Below are positions 60,220 to 64,000 of a stretch of DNA of 64,000 nt, piece by piece. The translations under genes and the position numbers were made by a program. This DNA is from Candidatus Obscuribacter sp. (GTDB lineage Bacteria; Cyanobacteriota; Vampirovibrionia; Obscuribacterales; Obscuribacteraceae). Each line of letters opens with the position of its first letter. Positions within the stretch are counted from its first letter, which is position 1. The stretch spans positions 6,448,001 through 6,512,000 of the forward strand of contig JADJQZ010000001.1 in the NCBI GenBank assembly GCA_016712465.1. Direction: 5' to 3'. Under the pieces are notes generated by a model. That model saw only the letters and a list, made by a program, of their open reading frames with translations, made no database searches and was not told the origin of the DNA.

Positions 60220-60328
60220 TGTCCTTAAGTTTGCTGCGCAGTCGATCCCGATTGGCCGGCTGCCATTGCTGCTGAAGCTTGATTTTTTGATTGCAAATGA
60301 TCGCCGATTTGTCAATGTTATTTAGTCG

Positions 60329-60357
60329 TTGACATTGGCTTGCGGCGCCCTTATGAT
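60329..60357 (+). promoter_or_regulatory. Consensus sigma70 promoter upstream of tsaE leader
   Basis: Perfect TTGACA at 60329-60334, 17-bp spacer and TATGAT at 60352-60357 (5 of 6). Predicted start of transcription near 60364, more than 200 nt upstream of tsaE. The best promoter in the window. Confidence 0.8.
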
Positions 60358-60363
60358 CCCTTT

Positions 60364-60570
60364 AGTCTCAGTCTCGGACAGAGCTATAAAGTTTTGTCCT
60401 ACAGCCTCGAGTGAACGGGGTACCCACTCGAATCTCCGACGTATACCTAAGAACCGGCATCATCCTTTTATAAGGCTTTTGACGGAGTAGGAAACGGCAA
60501 GGGGGTAAGGAGGTTCCCCACCTGGTATTTTTCCGGGTCAAAACTCGCGCCAGTCCTTGGCTGAGACCTT
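60364..60570 (+). ncRNA. Candidate structured RNA (6S-like or tsaE leader element)
   Basis: Starts exactly where the promoter predicts. The two ends pair: GTCTCAG-TC..GGAC (60365-60379) with GTCC..GG-CTGAGAC (60553-60567). Inside, AGTTTTG-T-CC (60390-60399) pairs with GG-T-CAAAACT (60536-60545). Enclosed hairpins: TCGAGTG/CACTCGA (60407-60413/60425-60431), CTCCG/CGGAG (60434-60438/60483-60487), CCTT/AAGG (60464-60475) and GGGG/CCCC (60501-60519). The end-to-end closing stem and length suit 6S RNA, but the branched interior does not, and no terminator separates it from tsaE. No known riboswitch core recognised. Confidence 0.45.
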
Positions 60571-60581
60571 ACTATAAGAAA

Positions 60582-61205
60582 ATGCGTTTTGCTCTGAAAA
60601 ATCTTGAAGAGACCAACAGGTTCGGCCGTGAATTGGCTGAAGCAGCTTCTGACGGGCTTCTTGTTGCCTTGAAAGGTACCCTGGGGGCCGGCAAGACGGC
60701 CCTTGTGAAAGCAGTGGGAGCTGGTCTGGGTGTGGAAGAGGTAATCTCCTCGCCCACCTTCACCATGCTCAATGAGTATCACTCAGGGCGCCTGCCGCTC
60801 TACCATCTTGATCTGTACCGGGCCCATGAGACCGGCGAGAAACTAGATTTGAGCTTTCTGGCCATGGAGTTGGATGAGCTTGATCAAGAGCCCAATTTGA
60901 TGATGATTGAATGGCCTCAGTACTTCCTTCTGGATGGAGAAGATTACTTTCAAAGTCGTGATCATCTCTCGATAGAGTTAGAGGTAGCCAAGAGGACCGG
61001 ACAGGTTGTAGCAGAGGATGGACTGTTACACGAAGCTAAAGACAATAATGATCGATTTATCGGCTCTAGAAATGTCCTTATAAAGGATGGCTCAGATAAT
61101 TTTGAAAGCCAGAGAATCGCCACTGTGAAGTCTTTAGGCGAAAGGGCGGAGCTTGTAAGGAGACTTCTTGAAAAGAACCTGGATTGCTTTCTTATAAATT
61201 TGTAA
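60582..61205 (+). CDS. tsaE: tRNA threonylcarbamoyladenosine synthesis ATPase TsaE
   Basis: 207 residues, longer than the usual 150-160. TsaE hydrolyses ATP in the TsaBDE complex that makes t6A37 in tRNAs. Visible: GTLGAGKT (Walker A, 32-39), ISSPTFTMLNEY, LPLYHLDLYRAHE and MMIEWPQY (usual W-x-E/D end). The extra about 45 residues at the C-terminus (AKDNNDRFIGSRNVLIKDGS, VKSLGERAELVRRLLEKN) are unusual. No Shine-Dalgarno sequence precedes the ATG, which lies 12-15 nt after the 3' strand of the leader RNA. Confidence 0.93.
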   Translation: MRFALKNLEETNRFGRELAEAASDGLLVALKGTLGAGKTALVKAVGAGLGVEEVISSPTFTMLNEYHSGRLPLYHLDLYRAHETGEKLDLSFLAMELDELDQEPNLMMIEWPQYFLLDGEDYFQSRDHLSIELEVAKRTGQVVAEDGLLHEAKDNNDRFIGSRNVLIKDGSDNFESQRIATVKSLGERAELVRRLLEKNLDCFLINL

Positions 61206-61256
61206 GCTTGGGTCGATATTTGCTACCGTGATATACTCGGACCTCAAGAACGTATC

Positions 61257-61284
61257 TTGACAGGCTGCAACCTGTTCATATCCC
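61257..61284 (+). promoter_or_regulatory. Possible topA promoter
   Basis: Perfect TTGACA at 61257-61262 followed after 16 bp by TATCCC (61279-61284), a poor -10. Lies 28-55 bp before topA. Confidence 0.3.
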
Positions 61285-61311
61285 TGTATCCATCGCAATC
61301 GTGTTGAAGAA

Positions 61312-63660
61312 ATGCCCAAATCTCTTGTAATTGTTGAGTCCCCAGCCAAAGCAAAAACCATCAGTAAGATCCTCGGAAAGGACTTTCAGGTGAAGGCATC
61401 CGCCGGTCACGTGCGGGATTTGCCCAAAAATAAACTGGGCGTGAATGTGCGGAAGAACTTTGAACCGCAATACGAGATTCTCAAAGACAAAGAGCCCATG
61501 GTGGAAGAGCTGAAGGAAGCAGCCTCGGCAGCCGACAAAGTTTACCTGGCGCCCGACCCTGACCGTGAAGGTGAAGCGATTGCCTGGCACTTGTCGGAAA
61601 TTCTTGATCTGCCCGACAAGAAATTGCACCGCATCGAATTTAACGAAATCACCAAAGATGCCGTACTGGCTGCCATTAAAGCACCGCGCCGCATCGACAA
61701 GAAATTGGTGGATGCCCAGCAAGCTCGTCGTCTCCTCGACCGTCTCGTGGGTTACAAAATCAGTCCCTTGCTCTGGCGCAAAGTGAACGGACGCTCGGCC
61801 GGACGTGTACAGTCAGTGGCTGTTCGCCTCATCTGCGAGAGAGAAGCGGAAGTGGAAGGCTTTGTGCCCCAGGAATACTGGCAAATAAAAGCCGAGCTCT
61901 CCCGTTCGCGTTCCAAAGCTTTCTTTACGGCACCGCTCTCTAAATGGCAGGGCAAGCGCGTCATTGCCGCTTCGGAAAAGTCTACCGCCCAGAGTATGGT
62001 GGTAGACAGCAAGAAACTGGCCGACGACATAGTGAAGAAGACCCAGAAAGAAGACTTCAAGGTTTCAACGGTAGGTGAAAAAACCAGCCAGCGCCAACCA
62101 CAAGCACCTTTCATTACCTCCACCTTGCAGCGAGAGGCTTCCACCTTCCTTGGTTTCCCCGTCAAGAAAACCATGCAGGTGGCGCAGAAGCTCTACGAAG
62201 GTATCGAACTCGGTGCCGAAGGTCCTACCGGTCTCATCACTTATATGAGAACCGACTCCACCCGTGTGGCCCAACAGGCCCAGGAGGAAGCGAAGAAGTT
62301 TATTGTCAGCCGCTACGGCAAGCAATATTATCCGGAAAAACCCCGGGTTTATTCACGTAAGGGCAAGTCGGTGCAGGATGCCCACGAAGCGATCCGACCC
62401 ACTTATCCCGATCGCACACCCGAATCTCTGAGACAAGTGCTGAAACCTGATGAATACAAGGTTTACAAACTGATCTGGGAAAGATTCATGGCCAGCCAGA
62501 TGGCTTCTGCTGAGATTCTCACCCGTACTGTTGAAATAACGGCTGGTGATGCGCTTTTCCGGGCTTCCGCCTCGGAGAAGAAATTCCCCGGTTTCACCAT
62601 TGTTTATGACCGGCTCTCCAAAGACGTAATTGCCGACTCAGCCAGTGAAAAAACGGAAGAGGCGGAGTCTGATGAAGACGAGGAAGCCGGCAACCTTCCC
62701 GAGCTGAAGAAAGGGGAAGAGCTCAAGCTGAAGGAGTTGAAACCTTCTCAACATTTTACCCAGCCGCCGCCCCGTTACACGGAAGCGAGCATGATCAAGA
62801 CCCTGGAAGAACTTGGCATCGGCCGACCTTCCACATATACAGCCACTATTTCCACAATTATCGACCGCAAATATGTGGAACGGCAGCAGAAAGCGCTCTG
62901 TCCCACCAAGCTGGGGCAGGCTGTGAACGCCCTTCTCGTAGAGCACTTCGGCAACATTGTCGATGTGGGCTTCACGGCTGAAATGGAAGCCAAGCTTGAC
63001 CAGGTGGAAGAAGACAAGGTGGACTGGCGCGGCATGCTCAAGGCTTTCCATCAGCCTTTTGCCGAGACCTTGAAGAAAGCGGAAGAGAACATGAACAAAG
63101 TTCTCATTCTCTCCGATCAGCTCTGCCCCACTTGTGGACAGGCTATGGCCATTCGCTCTTCCCGTTATGGACAGTTCCTTGGTTGTGTCGGCTATCCCGA
63201 GTGCACCACCAAGATTGCTCTCACCAAAGACGGTAAGCCGGTACCGGATGACAGACCTTCGGAAGAAGTCTGCACCACCTGTAATTCACCCATGGTGATT
63301 CACTATGGTAGATACGGCGACTACTTGCTTTGCACCGTTGAGACATGTCAGGAGAAGCGTCCCATCCTCAAGAAAACCGGGGTTGATTGCCCGCGGGCTG
63401 GTTGTGGCGGCTTCATTGTTGAGAAAAAATCTCGCCACGGCAAAGTTTTCTGGGGTTGCAGCAATTACGGTGCCAATGAATGCACGAGCGCCTTCTGGTA
63501 TCCGCCCCTGACAGGCGGCGGCCCGGGCGGCTCTAATTTCTGTCCCAAGTGCAACAGCATGCTTATTTACAAGACTTTGAAGCGCGGCGACCAGATTGCC
63601 TGCTCGTCTAAGACTTGTGATTTTGCACAGCTCATTACCGGCCAGGAAACCCACGCTTGA
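61312..63660 (+). CDS. topA: DNA topoisomerase I
   Basis: 782 residues. Type IA topoisomerase that relaxes negative supercoils. TOPRIM domain: SLVIVESPAKAKTISKIL and YLAPDPDREGEAIAWHL; active-site Tyr311 in GLITYMRTDSTRVA; conserved QDAHEAIRPT and ELGIGRPSTYTATISTI. The C-terminus carries four zinc-ribbon units: CPTCGQAMAIRSSRYGQFLG, CTTCNSPMVIHYGRYGDYLL, a CPRAGCGGFIVEKKSRHGKV unit and CPKCNSMLIYKTLKRGDQIA, each closed by a second Cys pair or near-pair. An acidic insert (TEEAESDEDEEAGNLPEL) lies in domain II/IV. Length and order are normal for bacteria. Confidence 0.97.
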   Translation: MPKSLVIVESPAKAKTISKILGKDFQVKASAGHVRDLPKNKLGVNVRKNFEPQYEILKDKEPMVEELKEAASAADKVYLAPDPDREGEAIAWHLSEILDLPDKKLHRIEFNEITKDAVLAAIKAPRRIDKKLVDAQQARRLLDRLVGYKISPLLWRKVNGRSAGRVQSVAVRLICEREAEVEGFVPQEYWQIKAELSRSRSKAFFTAPLSKWQGKRVIAASEKSTAQSMVVDSKKLADDIVKKTQKEDFKVSTVGEKTSQRQPQAPFITSTLQREASTFLGFPVKKTMQVAQKLYEGIELGAEGPTGLITYMRTDSTRVAQQAQEEAKKFIVSRYGKQYYPEKPRVYSRKGKSVQDAHEAIRPTYPDRTPESLRQVLKPDEYKVYKLIWERFMASQMASAEILTRTVEITAGDALFRASASEKKFPGFTIVYDRLSKDVIADSASEKTEEAESDEDEEAGNLPELKKGEELKLKELKPSQHFTQPPPRYTEASMIKTLEELGIGRPSTYTATISTIIDRKYVERQQKALCPTKLGQAVNALLVEHFGNIVDVGFTAEMEAKLDQVEEDKVDWRGMLKAFHQPFAETLKKAEENMNKVLILSDQLCPTCGQAMAIRSSRYGQFLGCVGYPECTTKIALTKDGKPVPDDRPSEEVCTTCNSPMVIHYGRYGDYLLCTVETCQEKRPILKKTGVDCPRAGCGGFIVEKKSRHGKVFWGCSNYGANECTSAFWYPPLTGGGPGGSNFCPKCNSMLIYKTLKRGDQIACSSKTCDFAQLITGQETHA

Positions 63661-63675
63661 TTGCGGTCGCTTTCT

Positions 63676-63692
63676 AGCCTGCCTGTCAGGCT
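63676..63692 (+). terminator. Weak terminator hairpin after topA
   Basis: AGCCTG (63676-63681), loop CCTGT, CAGGCT (63687-63692), then TTGTG. Short stem and poor T-run. Confidence 0.35.
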
Positions 63693-63868
63693 TTGTGACC
63701 ATCTTCATGATTTCTTCAGCAGTAATTTGCTGAAATTGGCTTGGCTTGCCAGAAAAACCAGGTTTGCATGGTGTTAGAATGTAATCACATTTGCGGACGG
63801 TTCTCCGAGTCAAGAGGGAACCAGCGCTAAATGTAAGGACATTCGCGGCTAAGAGGGCTTAAACCACC

Positions 63869-64000
63869 ATGTTTGAAAGGTTCACGGAAAAGGCGATCAA
63901 GGTCATCATGCTCGCTCAAGAAGAAGCGCGGCGGCTTGGTCACAATTTTGTGGGCACGGAGCAAATTCTACTTGGCCTTATTGGCGAAGGCACTGGAATT
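63869..64000 (+). CDS. clpC: ATP-dependent protease chaperone subunit ClpC, N-terminus only
   Basis: 44 codons to the window end: [20 protein letters not shown] then [20 protein letters not shown] and GTGI. This is the first repeat of the Clp N domain of Hsp100 ClpC, essentially the cyanobacterial/plastid form. ClpC unfolds substrates for the ClpP peptidase and takes adaptors at this domain. The gene is cut by the window edge, so nothing can be said of the ATPase domains. GAGGG lies upstream at a wide spacing. Confidence 0.93.

Noticed and set aside
63286..63813. 175-codon minus frame opposite the topA end
   Set aside because: Covers four zinc ribbons of topA; no independent support.
1..64000. 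tRNA or rRNA genes
   Set aside because: I looked for T-arm (GTTCRANYC) patterns in the gaps on both strands and found none with a cloverleaf; a tRNAscan run would settle it.

Overview
The window reads as chromosomal DNA of a non-photosynthetic relative of the Cyanobacteria (class Vampirovibrionia / 'Candidatus Melainabacteria', most like the Obscuribacterales). This is inference. It rests on a cyanobacterial-type ClpC N-terminus at the right edge, a YidC whose extracytoplasmic loop carries a large Ig-like insert of the kind I recall from cyanobacterial YidC, the unusual abundance of tetratricopeptide repeat (TPR) proteins, many secreted proteins of unknown family, and no photosynthesis genes. 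Signal peptides and lipoproteins are frequent. I saw no rRNA, tRNA, insertion sequence, prophage or CRISPR array.

Layout. 1-9.8 kb: a truncated secreted protein, two TPR proteins, an acetyltransferase, a group II truncated haemoglobin, an RDD membrane protein and a CxxCxxCC (YkgJ/FliB-like) cysteine-cluster protein. 9.8-18.8 kb: mostly secreted or membrane proteins (TPR proteins, a PsbP-fold-like protein, a patatin phospholipase, an isochorismatase-like hydrolase, two paralogous small membrane proteins, a NAGPA-type phosphodiester glycosidase). 18.8-25.3 kb: the replication-origin neighbourhood. dnaA and dnaN run leftward with a cluster of DnaA boxes between them, and rpmH-rnpA-yidD-yidC-jag run rightward, which is the ancestral bacterial oriC gene order. 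25.3-34.7 kb: ureohydrolase, TPR membrane protein, proline-rich repeat protein, a protein built of tandem MshEN-like repeats, a glycosyltransferase, an orphan oligopeptide-binding lipoprotein and a tiny secreted protein.

35.4-48 kb is the most unusual stretch. A 1602-residue protein joins a nuclease-like domain, a UvrD/PcrA helicase, about 350 residues of an 8-residue Ala/Gln/Glu repeat and a double zinc ribbon. Two tandem paralogues of about 700-780 residues follow, each with a HEFAH zincin-like motif and a GNAT-like C-terminus, then a third acetyltransferase with a hydrophobic leader, all on the same strand. A Fic enzyme with duplicated 34-bp repeats at its promoter lies just beyond.

48-64 kb: two peptidases (CocE-type and prolyl aminopeptidase), a DxDxT phosphatase, membrane proteins, a leftward cluster of secreted proteins around coaE, then tsaE, topA and the start of clpC. 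A strong promoter ahead of tsaE is followed by about 205 nt of strongly self-complementary leader, a good candidate for a structured RNA. Starts were moved from the longest open frame where a ribosome-binding site or signal peptide argued for it.
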